From an uncultured Roseburia sp. (GTDB lineage: Bacteria; Bacillota; Clostridia; Lachnospirales; Lachnospiraceae), in assembly GCA_934292805.1 (NCBI GenBank), contig CAKQXQ010000002.1, positions 1-64,000 on the forward strand: a DNA stretch of 64,000 nucleotides. Reading direction: 5' to 3'. Below the pieces are notes generated by a model that saw only the letters and a program-made list of their open reading frames with translations, was not told where the DNA came from and did no database searches. Position 1 is the first letter of the stretch; each line of letters begins with the position of its first letter. Position numbers and translations under genes: made by a program. Shown here piece after piece: positions 15,865 through 24,363 of the stretch.

Positions 15865-16554
15865 ATGAATTTGTTTGATATTATAGGACCGGTCATGGTC
15901 GGACCGTCAAGTTCCCACACAGCCGGAGCAGTGAAGATTGGAATCGTTAGCAGGAAGCTTCTTGCAGAGAAGGTAGTAAAAGCAGAGATTTATTTTCACG
16001 GATCATTTCTGGCAACAGGAAAGGGTCATGGTACAGATCGTGCTATTGTAGCTGGACTTTTAGGGATGAAGGTGGATGATCCTCAAATTCCGCACAGCTT
16101 TGAAATCGCTGCGAAAGAGAATATGGAATTTACGATTCATGGAATTGACCTTGGCGATGTCCATCCTAATTCGGTAAAGCTTATGCTGACAGGGATTTCC
16201 GGACGGACATTGGAAGTTGTGGCGGCATCAATCGGCGGTGGAAGTATCGAAATCTGTGAGATCGACGGACTGGCAGCAAACTTTGGAGGAGATTATCCGA
16301 CGCTGATCGTGCACAATACAGACAAGCCTGGTTACGTGGCAGAAGTAGCAGCGATTCTTGCCGCAGAATCAGTCAATATAGCAACGATGAAATTGTATCG
16401 CGGAAGCAGAGGCGATAATGCAGTTATGGTGATCGAATGTGATCAGGAAATATCCGAAAAATGTATCCGGAAGCTGGAAGAAACAGATGGGATTTTCAAA
16501 GTAACATATCTGCCTATGGACGAGGAAACAGGGGAAAGAGAAAATCATGTATAA
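15865..16554 (+). CDS. sdaAB: L-serine dehydratase, beta subunit
   Basis: 229 residues. It starts MNLFDIIGPVMVGPSSSHTAG, the beta-subunit signature, and ends with an ACT domain (TDKPGYVAEVAAILAAESVNI). With the alpha subunit it deaminates L-serine to pyruvate and ammonia through a [4Fe-4S] cluster. The start was chosen at 15865 because GGAG lies 6 bases upstream; the frame is open further upstream but ATG 15853 has no spacing for a site. The stop overlaps the sdaAA start by 8 bases. Confidence 0.94.
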   Translation: MNLFDIIGPVMVGPSSSHTAGAVKIGIVSRKLLAEKVVKAEIYFHGSFLATGKGHGTDRAIVAGLLGMKVDDPQIPHSFEIAAKENMEFTIHGIDLGDVHPNSVKLMLTGISGRTLEVVAASIGGGSIEICEIDGLAANFGGDYPTLIVHNTDKPGYVAEVAAILAAESVNIATMKLYRGSRGDNAVMVIECDQEISEKCIRKLEETDGIFKVTYLPMDEETGERENHV

Positions 16555-17419
16555 ATCTTTAGAAGAGATCATTAAAACAGAAATACAAACAGGAAAACCA
16601 TTCTGGAAGATTGTGCAGGAAGATGACTGCAGAGAAACTGGCACATCAGAAGAGGAATCATTTGAAAAAATGCGCTGTATGTATCAGGCTATGAAGGATG
16701 CAGATGCACAGTATGACGGAACCTTAAAATCGGCCAGCGGACTTGTTGGCACAGATGGAGAGAAAATACGGAAAGCCAGAGAAAACGGAACGCTATTCTG
16801 CGGAGCTTTTGTAGGTAAGATCATGGAAAAAGCATTAAAGACAAGTGAGTCAAATGCCTGCATGAAGCGAATTGTAGCAGCACCGACAGCCGGTTCGTGC
16901 GGTGTTGTACCGGCAGTTTTTCTGACGCTGCAGGAAGAAAAAGGATTCAGCGAAGAACAGATGGTAAAAGCCTTATATGTGGCAGCAGGCATTGGCGGAG
17001 TGATCGCAAGCCGTGCATTTCTTGCCGGAGCGGCCGGAGGATGTCAGGCAGAGATTGGTTCAGCATCTGCGATGGCAGCCGGAGGCGTTGCCTATCTGAT
17101 GGGTGGAAATGCAAAGCAGATCTCGCATGCTGGTGCACTTGCACTGAAGAATCTCCTTGGTCTTGCATGTGATCCGGTTGCTGGTCTTGTAGAAGTTCCT
17201 TGCGTGAAGCGTAATGTTATGGGAGCCGTAAATGCAATGACTTCAGCGGATATGGTAATGGCCGGTATCGAAAGCCGCATTCCACCGGACGAAGTGATCG
17301 ATGCCATGCGTGCCATCGGACGGAGTATGAACGAAGATATCCGTGAGACCGGAAAAGGAGGGCTTGCGGGCACTCCTACCGGTGTCGCGATCAGAGAACG
17401 CATGATGGGACAGCTTTAA
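16547..17419 (+). CDS. sdaAA: L-serine dehydratase, alpha subunit
   Basis: 290 residues, the catalytic iron-sulfur subunit. Family segments include MKRIVAAPTAGSCGVVPA, GGCQAEIGSASAMAAGG and NLLGLACDPVAGLVEVPC, which carry conserved cysteines for the cluster. It ends with GKGGLAGTPTGVAIRERM. Translation overlaps sdaAB, giving equal synthesis. The gene is followed by the nested palindrome. Confidence 0.95.
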   Translation: MYKSLEEIIKTEIQTGKPFWKIVQEDDCRETGTSEEESFEKMRCMYQAMKDADAQYDGTLKSASGLVGTDGEKIRKARENGTLFCGAFVGKIMEKALKTSESNACMKRIVAAPTAGSCGVVPAVFLTLQEEKGFSEEQMVKALYVAAGIGGVIASRAFLAGAAGGCQAEIGSASAMAAGGVAYLMGGNAKQISHAGALALKNLLGLACDPVAGLVEVPCVKRNVMGAVNAMTSADMVMAGIESRIPPDEVIDAMRAIGRSMNEDIRETGKGGLAGTPTGVAIRERMMGQL

Positions 17420-17461
17420 CCCTTCCACAATTACCATTCCATCCGTTCAAAGATGAACAGT

Positions 17462-17661
17462 CCTAACGTAAGTGTGCTTATCACAAATACTGCTCGCACT
17501 TCTAGTCTGCGTAAATGCTGCTATCGGCATTGTTTATTGCGTCCCCAAAATAAAACCACTTTGTTGAGATTATTTTGGGGACGCTTTTCTGCCTGGATAA
17601 CAGCATTAACGCAGACACGATGTACTCGCGAAGTATTTGTGATAAGCACACTTACGTTAGG
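17462..17661. repeat. 200-bp nested palindrome (MITE-like or giant hairpin)
   Basis: Three inverted repeats share one centre. The outer pair is a perfect 30 bp: 17462-17491 (CCTAACGTAAGTGTGC...) and 17632-17661. The middle pair is 17505-17525 and 17595-17616 (GTCTGCGTaAATGCTG... ), with about two mismatches. The inner pair is a perfect 15 bp, GCGTCCCCAAAATAA (17539-17553) and TTATTTTGGGGACGC (17570-17584), with a 16-base loop. It fills the gap between two convergent genes and may also end both transcripts. No transposase is present. No target duplication was recognised. Confidence 0.8.
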
Positions 17662-17740
17662 GCTGTCCAGCTCTGAACGAACGGAAATTATCAAAAAAGA
17701 TACAATGCCTCGCTGCTAAATCCACACAGTTCTGACGCTG

Positions 17741-18541
17741 CTAAAGTTCAAGTGTTTCAAGGTCATAAGGAACGTAGAGGTTGCCGGAGAAGTACTGGCG
17801 GCCTTCTGCAGTGTAAAGTTCCTTACGGTTTTTAATGTTTTTATCTTCTGTGTGATAAAGCAGAAGATTTTTAACATGAAGCTTTTCAGCAAGTTCACTG
17901 GCATCTTTTGCGGTGGAGTGATGCTTTTCATAAGGTGCGAAGATATCTGCCTGGGAATAGAGACAGAATGCTTCATGCAGCAGCCATTCGCTGTTTTCTA
18001 CATAAGGATAGCAGGAGCTGGAACATGGTTCATCTCCGCAGCAGGATAATTTTCTGCCATCACCCATGTCCATGCAGAAACCAAACTGTTTTGCTTTGGT
18101 TGAATGGATATCAAAAAAAGTCACTTTTTTACCGATGATGGTTTTTTCTTCTTTGTCTGCCACTGCAACAAGATGAAGTCTGTTGCCGATAAAACCGGTG
18201 AGTGGTGCACCGAGAGTTTCCTCTGCAATATTGTGCAGAATAGAGATCACTTCATCATGAGCATAAATATAGGCATCACCTTCGTATTTGCCGGCATGCA
18301 TGCCGGAAGTGATCAGACGCATCATCCAGACAATTCCAAGAAGATGATCGATATGCTTGTGTGTGACAAAAATTTCATGAATATCATTAACAGGAATATG
18401 TACCTGTTTCAGCTGACGGAGAATTTCCATTCCACCTCCGCCGTCTACAAGAAAATGTCTGTTGTCATCCGAGATGACAAAACAGGTGTTGTAACATTCA
18501 GTAACTACCGCATGACCGGTTCCAAGCATTGTTATTTTCAT
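17741..18541 (-). CDS. Metallo-beta-lactamase-fold hydrolase, RNase Z-like
   Basis: 266 residues. The metal site HKHIDH follows the strand EIFVTH near residue 65, and later metal ligands are in the GDEPC, HEAFC and HHSTAKDA segments. The overall plan matches the RNase Z/arylsulfatase branch of the family. It could be a tRNA 3' processing enzyme, a phosphodiesterase or an unknown hydrolase. The start was chosen at 18541 because GAGG lies 9 bases upstream; ATG 18547 is only 3 bases from it, and GTG 18556 is upstream of it. Confidence 0.85.
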   Translation of the reverse strand: MKITMLGTGHAVVTECYNTCFVISDDNRHFLVDGGGGMEILRQLKQVHIPVNDIHEIFVTHKHIDHLLGIVWMMRLITSGMHAGKYEGDAYIYAHDEVISILHNIAEETLGAPLTGFIGNRLHLVAVADKEEKTIIGKKVTFFDIHSTKAKQFGFCMDMGDGRKLSCCGDEPCSSSCYPYVENSEWLLHEAFCLYSQADIFAPYEKHHSTAKDASELAEKLHVKNLLLYHTEDKNIKNRKELYTAEGRQYFSGNLYVPYDLETLEL

Positions 18542-18797
18542 TCTCATTAACCTCACTTTATATATAATTCGTGTGCCTTAAGTATGCAGTAAGAGTATAA
18601 AACAATAATTTTTGCAAAAAGAAAAGCACATCGAAAAAATTTTACAAAAAAGCACATTGAAAAACTATACTACCAAAAGAACGCTTTACTATAATATTTA
18701 ACACAGAGAGAAAGAGAATGCAATAACTCCCTTTTCAAGCGGGAAAACATGCTGTATGATAAGTGTGTTATTCGGATGGAGAACAGGAGGAACCATT

Positions 18798-20222
18798 GTG
18801 CAGGAAAAGAAAAAGAGTAATAAAAAAGTAACAGATCATGCCAAAATGACAGATTATGCAAAGGCTTTACAGAAAAAATATAATTGGAAATCTTCTAAAC
18901 CGGAAGAAGAAAAAAGAGTCACAAAAGACGTAAAAATTTCAAAAAAACAAAAAAATGAAAAAATTCCTAAAATAAAAACGGATCAAAAAATACAAAAAGA
19001 TACAAAGGCTTCAAAATCGCAGGCCTGTCCTTACGCAAAAAAATGTGGGGGATGTGATTATCAGGGAATGCCTTACGAGAAGCAGCTGGAAGAGAAACAG
19101 ACTTATGTCCGTAAAAATATCGGAGAATTTTGCAAGGTGCTTCCAATCATTGGCATGGACAGTCCGTATCACTACAGAAATAAAGTGCATGCCGTATTTG
19201 ATGTGGAACGTCGGGGAAAGCATGCCGGCGGAGGGAGAAGAACAGCCGGAAACGGTCATGCCAAGTCTGCTCCGGGCGGTGTGATCTCAGGTGTATACAA
19301 AGCAGGAACGCATGAGGTTATTAACATTGATTCCTGTGAGATCGAAGATGAATTATCTTCTGCGATCATCCGTGATATCAGAGGATTATTGCATTCTTTT
19401 AAAATCAAAACTTATGATGAGGACACAGGTTACGGACTGCTCCGTCATGTTTTGGTTCGTCGAGGATTTCACAGCGGAGAGGTGATGGTAGTGCTTGTAC
19501 TTGGTTCACCGATCCTTCCGTCAAAAAATAACTTTGTCAAGGCACTCCGCAAGTTGCATCCGGAGATCACAACCGTGGTTGTGAATGTGAATGACAAGCA
19601 GACGAGCATGGTGCTTGGCGAAAAGGAGACGGTGATTTATGGAAAGGGATACATCGAAGATACGCTTTGCGGCTGCACCTTCCGTATTTCACCAAAGTCA
19701 TTCTATCAGGTAAATCCGGTTCAGACAGAAATCCTTTATAACAAGGCGCTGGAATACGCAGCACTGACTGGAAAAGAAAAAGTGATCGATGCTTATTGCG
19801 GAACCGGAACGATCGGACTTATCGCAGCATCCAGAGCCAGAGAAGTGATCGGTGTGGAGTTAAACAAGGACGCTGTAAAAGATGCGATCATTAATGCAAA
19901 ACGCAATGAGATCAGAAACGAACAGTTTTATAATGCGGATGCCGGAGCATTTTTAGTAGAAATGGCAGAGCAGAAAGAGCACGCAGATGTGGTATTGATG
20001 GATCCGCCAAGAGCCGGAAGTGATGAGGCATTTTTGTCTTCGGTTGTAAAGCTTGCACCGGAGCGGGTTGTCTATGTATCCTGCAATCCGGAGACCCTGG
20101 CAAGAGATTTGAAGTATCTTACAAAGCATGGCTATAAGGCAGTTGAGTGCCAGCCTGTCGATATGTTTCCTTTTACGAAACATGTTGAGACAATAGTTGC
20201 ACTACATCGGACAGATTTGTAA
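18798..20222 (+). CDS. 23S rRNA (uracil-C5)-methyltransferase, RlmD/RumA family
   Basis: 474 residues. A lysine-rich tail of ~75 residues comes first, then the iron-sulfur cysteine motif C-x5-C-x2-C (ACPYAKKCGGC) with a fourth cysteine near NIDSCEIED. The C-terminal SAM-binding domain has DAYCGTGTIGL, VLMDPPRAG and the nucleophile cysteine in VSCNPETLARDL. It makes 5-methyluridine in 23S rRNA. The usual TRAM domain is missing or replaced by the basic tail. GTG 18798 is preceded by AGGAGG at 7 bases. Exact target position is not decided by sequence. Confidence 0.92.
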   Translation: MQEKKKSNKKVTDHAKMTDYAKALQKKYNWKSSKPEEEKRVTKDVKISKKQKNEKIPKIKTDQKIQKDTKASKSQACPYAKKCGGCDYQGMPYEKQLEEKQTYVRKNIGEFCKVLPIIGMDSPYHYRNKVHAVFDVERRGKHAGGGRRTAGNGHAKSAPGGVISGVYKAGTHEVINIDSCEIEDELSSAIIRDIRGLLHSFKIKTYDEDTGYGLLRHVLVRRGFHSGEVMVVLVLGSPILPSKNNFVKALRKLHPEITTVVVNVNDKQTSMVLGEKETVIYGKGYIEDTLCGCTFRISPKSFYQVNPVQTEILYNKALEYAALTGKEKVIDAYCGTGTIGLIAASRAREVIGVELNKDAVKDAIINAKRNEIRNEQFYNADAGAFLVEMAEQKEHADVVLMDPPRAGSDEAFLSSVVKLAPERVVYVSCNPETLARDLKYLTKHGYKAVECQPVDMFPFTKHVETIVALHRTDL

Positions 20223-20512
20223 GAATCCTTGATTTGCACGAAGGCAACGAGGAGAGTTCCGAGGAAACAACTGGCTGCAAAGCCAGTGTTTATGAGGAAT
20301 TCGACGACTGCACGCGAACCGAAAAGTTTGTAAAACTTTTCGGCTTCCGGCACTTTGAGAGGTTTTTCGGGTTTGACCAGAGTGACCGAAATACATACAA
20401 AAAGGCAATTTCTGATGGAGTAAACGTGTCTGTGGTATTGGACTGCGGCTTCGGAAACACATCAAAGGAAAAGTAATATTTTTATCATTCAACAGAATAA
20501 AAGAAACGTGAA
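20223..20512. other. Unexplained GC-richer stretch downstream of rlmD
   Basis: About 250 bases look ordered but unrecognised. A perfect 11-bp hairpin, CCGAAAAGTTT (20319-20329) / AAACTTTTCGG (20333-20343), lies in the middle and a GGCTGCAAAGCC palindrome before it. An 80-codon frame (TTG 20234 to 20476) has no ribosome binding site. It may be a structured repeat or a decayed gene. Confidence 0.4.
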
Positions 20513-20558
20513 AGAACGTTCATTTTCAAGAAAAATTGAAAGTGAGCGGTCTTTTTTT
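20513..20558 (+). terminator. Rho-independent terminator
   Basis: A 16-bp stem with one mismatch joins 20513-20528 to 20537-20552 (AGAACGTTCATTTTCA with TGAAAGTGAGCGGTCT). T run 20552-20558. It probably ends the rlmD transcript. Confidence 0.85.
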
Positions 20559-20819
20559 ATACCTCTAAAACGGATTTATATTAAGACGTTTTGAAGGGCT
20601 GATTCGATATGTTCGAGAAAGGCGATATTATGGAGATGATCCGGAATGTAGATGTAAACAGATTGTCAAAGAGTGGTGATTCGAGACAGATGATTGCTTA
20701 CCTGGTAGTTTTTTTACTATGGATTAAAAAAGAAAGAGGTTTGCTATATTGTAAGCAACCCCCTTGAAGTTCATATTCATGATAACGAAAGGTATATTTT
20801 TATTGAAAGTAGAATTGTT
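20559..20819. other. Intergenic stretch with decayed reading frames
   Basis: A 52-codon frame from ATG 20609 to TGA 20765 and another frame (LIRYVRERRYYGDDPECRC) both read like protein but have no start signal or recognisable family. The stretch marks the left edge of the accessory region and probably holds gene remains. Confidence 0.35.
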
Positions 20820-21251
20820 TTATTTTGATTTGTGTGGAGACTCTATTTTACTGTAAATATCGTCAACAGTATGATTTTTCAACTCTGAATAAAAAGAACT
20901 GATATACTGGGAAAAACACTCATTTGATACGGTTTTAATTTTTTCTTCGAAAAATGAAGATTCATCTGTTGAATCGTAAAATTTCAGAATTCGTTCGTCA
21001 TCATTTGTTACTGTTGTATATACGTCATACAAGCTTATATCATTTAGGTCTTTTAGAAGTTGGGTTCCACCTGGCCCTGGTTTGCTTTCGATATAACCAT
21101 TGCTCTTTAAATCGGCCATTACTCTCCTGACAATAGCGGAATCTGCACCTACTTTCCTAGAAATGAATCCACTGGTTATTTTCTCTTTTTCATAGTGCTT
21201 GCAAATCATCAATAATTGTAATGCTATTGTATATGTTGAAGAAATTTTCAT
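20820..21251 (-). CDS. Rrf2 family transcriptional regulator (no Fe-S cysteines)
   Basis: 143 residues with the Rrf2 winged helix at the N-terminus (MKISSTYTIALQLLMI, ITSGFISRKVGADSAIVRRV, wing KPGPGGTQL). It lacks the three-cysteine cluster of IscR, so it is closer to the YwnA-like branch, which senses other signals. ATG 21251 is preceded by AGGAGG at 5 bases. It is divergent from the EEP-fold gene at 21405, with a palindromic site between them, so it is the likely regulator of that gene. Confidence 0.85.
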   Translation of the reverse strand: MKISSTYTIALQLLMICKHYEKEKITSGFISRKVGADSAIVRRVMADLKSNGYIESKPGPGGTQLLKDLNDISLYDVYTTVTNDDERILKFYDSTDESSFFEEKIKTVSNECFSQYISSFYSELKNHTVDDIYSKIESPHKSK

Positions 21252-21291
21252 ATCGGCCTCCTTTGCTGCGATAAAAAATATCACAAAAAAC

Positions 21292-21352
21292 TTGATTATC
21301 TCTATGAGGTGTGATATTATTTATTACAGATGTTGCGATAATTGATATCGCA
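21292..21352 (+). promoter_or_regulatory. Promoter of the EEP-fold gene with a downstream palindromic operator
   Basis: TTGATT (21292-21297), 17 bases, TATTAT (21315-21320). Just downstream is TGCGAT-AATTGAT-ATCGCA (21334-21352), an inverted repeat placed as a repressor site. A half-like copy, CTGCGATAAAAAATATCAC, lies at 21265-21284 near the regulator start. The divergent Rrf2 protein is the natural candidate to bind both. Confidence 0.65.
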
Positions 21353-21404
21353 TCAATATAATATATTAGTTTTGCCTGAAAAGCAAGAATAAAAGGAAGG
21401 AAAT

Positions 21405-22274
21405 ATGAGAATGAAGAGAAATATTCTTAAAGTTTTAGAATGGAACTTAAATTTTGGAAGTTATGATGTTGTTCCAGCAGGATTTACAAGTGAATATATC
21501 AAGGATTTTGATGTTGCCATCCTTACAGAAATTAAAGCAAACAATGCTTTGATAAATATGATTGAATCTTTGGGGGACGATTATATTGTTTCTGAAGATC
21601 AAGGTGGATTTTCAAATCAAATAGTGATAATGGCAAAAAAGAAATACAAGTTGAAAAGAATTAATGGTGCACTTAGAAGTACCAATGAGGAATTGGAGCC
21701 TGATTTTGTTCATGGAATTATTATTGTCGGTAAAAAGAAAATTAATATTCTCGGAATAAGGATTAAAACGAGTGGTTACGGAGAACGATTTATACAAGCA
21801 AAGTTGATAAAAGAATATATATCCACAATTGATGGCTCAATTATTTGTGCCGGTGACTTTAATTCTGGTCAGATAAGAGGATTAGAAAATGCTGACTATT
21901 CAGATGTAGAGTCGCTGTATCAGTATCGTAGTAGAGGTAAGGAGTTGAGTGAGCTTAGATTTTATAATTTTCATCTGATAAAAGATTTAATTGGAGAGCG
22001 ATTCATTCTTAAAGAAACTATGGGAGAGGATAACTCTTGGGGCTTATCTGAAAAAGAAGGAAACCTCGTTTATGGATTTGGGAAGCGGGTAAAGAATGAT
22101 TTGTTATTCTACTCCAGCGATATCAAAGGGAATAGTAATTATTCATGGAAACATGTAAGACAGAATAGACAAAAATACATGGAAATGATTACAAAAAATT
22201 CCAAAAGACGTGGGAATAAAGTGGATCATGGATATCCCGATCATGCCAGATTAGTTGCAGAGCTTGTAGTATGA
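21405..22274 (+). CDS. Endonuclease/exonuclease/phosphatase (EEP) fold protein
   Basis: 289 residues, AT-rich. EEP motifs appear in order: LEWNLNFG near residue 10, a metal-binding glutamate in ILTEIKA near 42, CAGDFNSG near 148, and the final histidine box in KVDHGYPDHARLVAEL. This superfamily includes DNases, phosphodiesterases and sphingomyelinases. There is no signal peptide, so it acts in the cytoplasm. The substrate is unknown. AAGGAA precedes the ATG; a second ATG at 21411 is also possible. Two small genes follow in the same direction. It could be an accessory nuclease or defence function controlled by the divergent Rrf2 protein. Confidence 0.8.
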   Translation: MRMKRNILKVLEWNLNFGSYDVVPAGFTSEYIKDFDVAILTEIKANNALINMIESLGDDYIVSEDQGGFSNQIVIMAKKKYKLKRINGALRSTNEELEPDFVHGIIIVGKKKINILGIRIKTSGYGERFIQAKLIKEYISTIDGSIICAGDFNSGQIRGLENADYSDVESLYQYRSRGKELSELRFYNFHLIKDLIGERFILKETMGEDNSWGLSEKEGNLVYGFGKRVKNDLLFYSSDIKGNSNYSWKHVRQNRQKYMEMITKNSKRRGNKVDHGYPDHARLVAELVV

Positions 22275-22325
22275 GGTGCAGATGATGAGTGTTAAGTTCC
22301 AAAAAGAAAAAAAGATGGGTATTTT

Positions 22326-22769
22326 ATGAAGGAGAACTTTCATCTATTTACATTAATAGAGAATGAAATATTTAGTTGGGAGTTACAAATCGCAATTGAT
22401 ACTGCTACAGAGGGGCAGATTCATTCAATGATGTTTATACATCCGGTCGTAATTACAACAACAACAAAGTCTGCATATATTGAGTTCGCAAATGCAGCAA
22501 ATTTATATTTGTCATCTGCCATGGGAAGGTTTTGGGTAAATGAAGATAATGATTTTTGTTATGAATGTTATCTGCCGGAATTTCTGCTGGAATATGAGAA
22601 GGAGTTGGAAAACCAGCTATTTGATAAGCCTTTTGCCCATTTTAGAGATTGTTTATCACCGCTTATGAAGATGAAAGACGGGGAATGGAACGCGGAATAT
22701 GCAATACAATACCTTACAGAATTAAGGGAAAAAGGGTACGTTGACAATCAAGAATATAATCTTTGGTAG
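22326..22769 (+). CDS. Unknown protein, perhaps YbjN-like
   Basis: 147 residues, acidic and soluble, with aromatic-rich segments (YIEFANAANLYLSSAMGRF, CYECYLPEFLLEYEKEL). The pattern loosely resembles YbjN-type or chaperone-like folds, but I do not recognise the family. It follows the EEP gene by about 50 bases and precedes the acetyltransferase by 19, so the three may share a transcript. No clear ribosome binding site beyond AAAGATGGG upstream of the ATG. Confidence 0.6.
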   Translation: MKENFHLFTLIENEIFSWELQIAIDTATEGQIHSMMFIHPVVITTTTKSAYIEFANAANLYLSSAMGRFWVNEDNDFCYECYLPEFLLEYEKELENQLFDKPFAHFRDCLSPLMKMKDGEWNAEYAIQYLTELREKGYVDNQEYNLW

Positions 22770-22788
22770 CTTACAGAGGGGGAGAAAA

Positions 22789-23364
22789 ATGAATACTGGC
22801 ATAAAGATAGAAACAGAACGTTTATTGCTCATTCCTGGTAGTAATGCCCGGGATAATGAGCCCTTTATACATATGCTTCGAAATGATGGAGATTTTCGTG
22901 AATTTTGCGGTATTGAATTTAATGAAAAATACTTGGCAGAATTTAATGATTATTTTGAACGCACAGGTCATGAAGAGTGCATTTATTCAATATTTCCTAA
23001 GGAAACAGATGAATTCATTGGCTATGTGGGATTCCATCGTGAACGTAATTCTGACTATGAAATTGAGTTTTACATCTCGAAGTCGCAAAGGAGAAAGGGA
23101 TATTGTGAGGAGGCCTGCAAAGCGGTGACAGAGTTAATTTTTACAGAAGGATTATCGGTTGATGGAAATGTGATTAGTGTACAAAAGCTTTATGCAACAA
23201 CGCTTGCAGAAAATATTGCTGTTATTAATCTTCTTTCAAAATTGGGTTTCAAGAGAGTTATATCTAAAGATGATCCGGTTCTTGTTATGGAAGGGTTTGT
23301 GGATGAGGAAACTGACGAGTTCTTCGGGTATTGTGTGTCAAAATATGTAATAGAAAAGAAATAA
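22789..23364 (+). CDS. GNAT family N-acetyltransferase, RimJ/RimL type
   Basis: 191 residues. It starts with IKIETERLLLIPG, typical of RimJ/RimL-like enzymes. The acetyl-CoA loop is SQRRKGYCEEACKAV near residue 108, and the closing segment is NLLSKLGFKRV. It transfers an acetyl group from acetyl-CoA to an amine on an unknown substrate. ATG 22789 is preceded by GGGGGAG. The 3' end abuts the broken end of the minus-strand RhuM gene. Confidence 0.85.
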   Translation: MNTGIKIETERLLLIPGSNARDNEPFIHMLRNDGDFREFCGIEFNEKYLAEFNDYFERTGHEECIYSIFPKETDEFIGYVGFHRERNSDYEIEFYISKSQRRKGYCEEACKAVTELIFTEGLSVDGNVISVQKLYATTLAENIAVINLLSKLGFKRVISKDDPVLVMEGFVDEETDEFFGYCVSKYVIEKK

Positions 23365-24166
23365 TCGTCAATGGTTCCAGCCAGTCTTTCATATACATTG
23401 GTTCTTTGTTAAGGGCGTGTACCTCTGCAATATCAAGGTAGGCGGTGACAATCTTATTGAGAGCGTCAAGCTCCTGTTCTGTGAGATAGTTCTTTGCTAC
23501 TTCTACATCAGAACGACGGATTTCGTTATGTTCCCACGAGGTAAGCCCCATATTTTTTTGAACCTGTTTGAAGAACAGGACAGAGCTTTCCGCATGGGGA
23601 TCATAATCAATGCTGGTTGCATAGATTTCCAGAACCTTTCTCCAGAATACTTTTTCTGAAGAGCGGATGTCTCTGATACGTGCAAGCAATTCGTCAAAGT
23701 AATTGCCTCCGCCAAGTCTTTTCAGTCGGTCATCATCTAAGGCAAATCCTTTTTTCATATATTCCTTTAATATTCCCATAGCCCAGATACGGAACTGTGT
23801 ACCACGATGGGATTTCACACGGTAACCGACGGAGATAATGACATCAAGGTTGTAGTAATCTACCTGATATGTTTTTCCGTCAGAGGCAGTTGTTGCAAAA
23901 TTTGCAACAACTGAATTTCGTTGTAATTCACCTTCTTCAAATATGTTTTTGATATGCCTTGAGATAGTCGATTTATCTCTTTGGAACAGCTCTGCCATCT
24001 GGTCTATGGACAGCCATTCCTTGACGGTAGAGGTTCCGTTCATTTTCATCCAGCTTGTCATATCCGGGCTGTCTGTACTCCAACTGGATGCGCTGCCTTT
24101 CTTACGGAAATCAATCTTATCGAAAGGGAAAAGAAGCTTTTCAAAAATACTTCCGCAAAACCACAT
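23285..24166 (-). pseudogene. RhuM family gene, 3'-truncated and probably chimeric
   Basis: Residues ~48-255 match RhuM (virulence RhuM family, often on islands and mobile elements): WLSIDQMAELFQRDKSTI, then HIKNIFEEGEL, YNLDVIISVGYRVKS and RGTQFRIWA. Homology ends near MYMKDW, and the last ~35 residues are antisense to the acetyltransferase 3' end. RhuM proteins usually continue for some 60 more residues, so the end was lost at about 23365-23380. The N-terminal ~38 residues (MWFCGSIFEKLLFPFDK...) do not look like RhuM, yet have an AGGAG site 6 bases before ATG 24166. The gene may be a fusion made by recombination. Confidence 0.75.
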
Positions 24167-24260
24167 CTAAATCTCCTATAAGTGAGAGAGTAATCTTTTT
24201 AAAAATATTACTTCGAATACTAAAGCGTGAAGTAATTCATACAATCAGTATAACATAAAA

Positions 24261-24274
24261 CAAACATATGTTCT
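24261..24274. promoter_or_regulatory. LexA (SOS) box-like palindrome
   Basis: CAAACATATGTTCT differs from the Gram-positive LexA consensus CGAACNNNNGTTCG at one base in each half. It lies about 100 bases upstream of the RhuM-type start, next to a minus-strand TTATACT -10-like element. The gene's original 5' part may have been SOS-controlled. Confidence 0.45.
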
Positions 24275-24363
24275 ACAACTATTTAATAAAAATCGAATAT
24301 TCGTTTGCTAATACTGCGAAGTGTCTGGAATTTAGCAAGAAAATGGCGGTGCTTGGATTGATT

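Noticed and set aside
18620..18665. Imperfect direct repeat (AAAAGCACATCGAAAAA / AAAAGCACATTGAAAAA) upstream of rlmD
   Set aside because: Short, A-rich and without symmetry; may be chance in AT-rich DNA.
20234..20476. 80-codon frame after rlmD
   Set aside because: TTG start without a ribosome binding site and no recognisable family; kept only as unexplained sequence.
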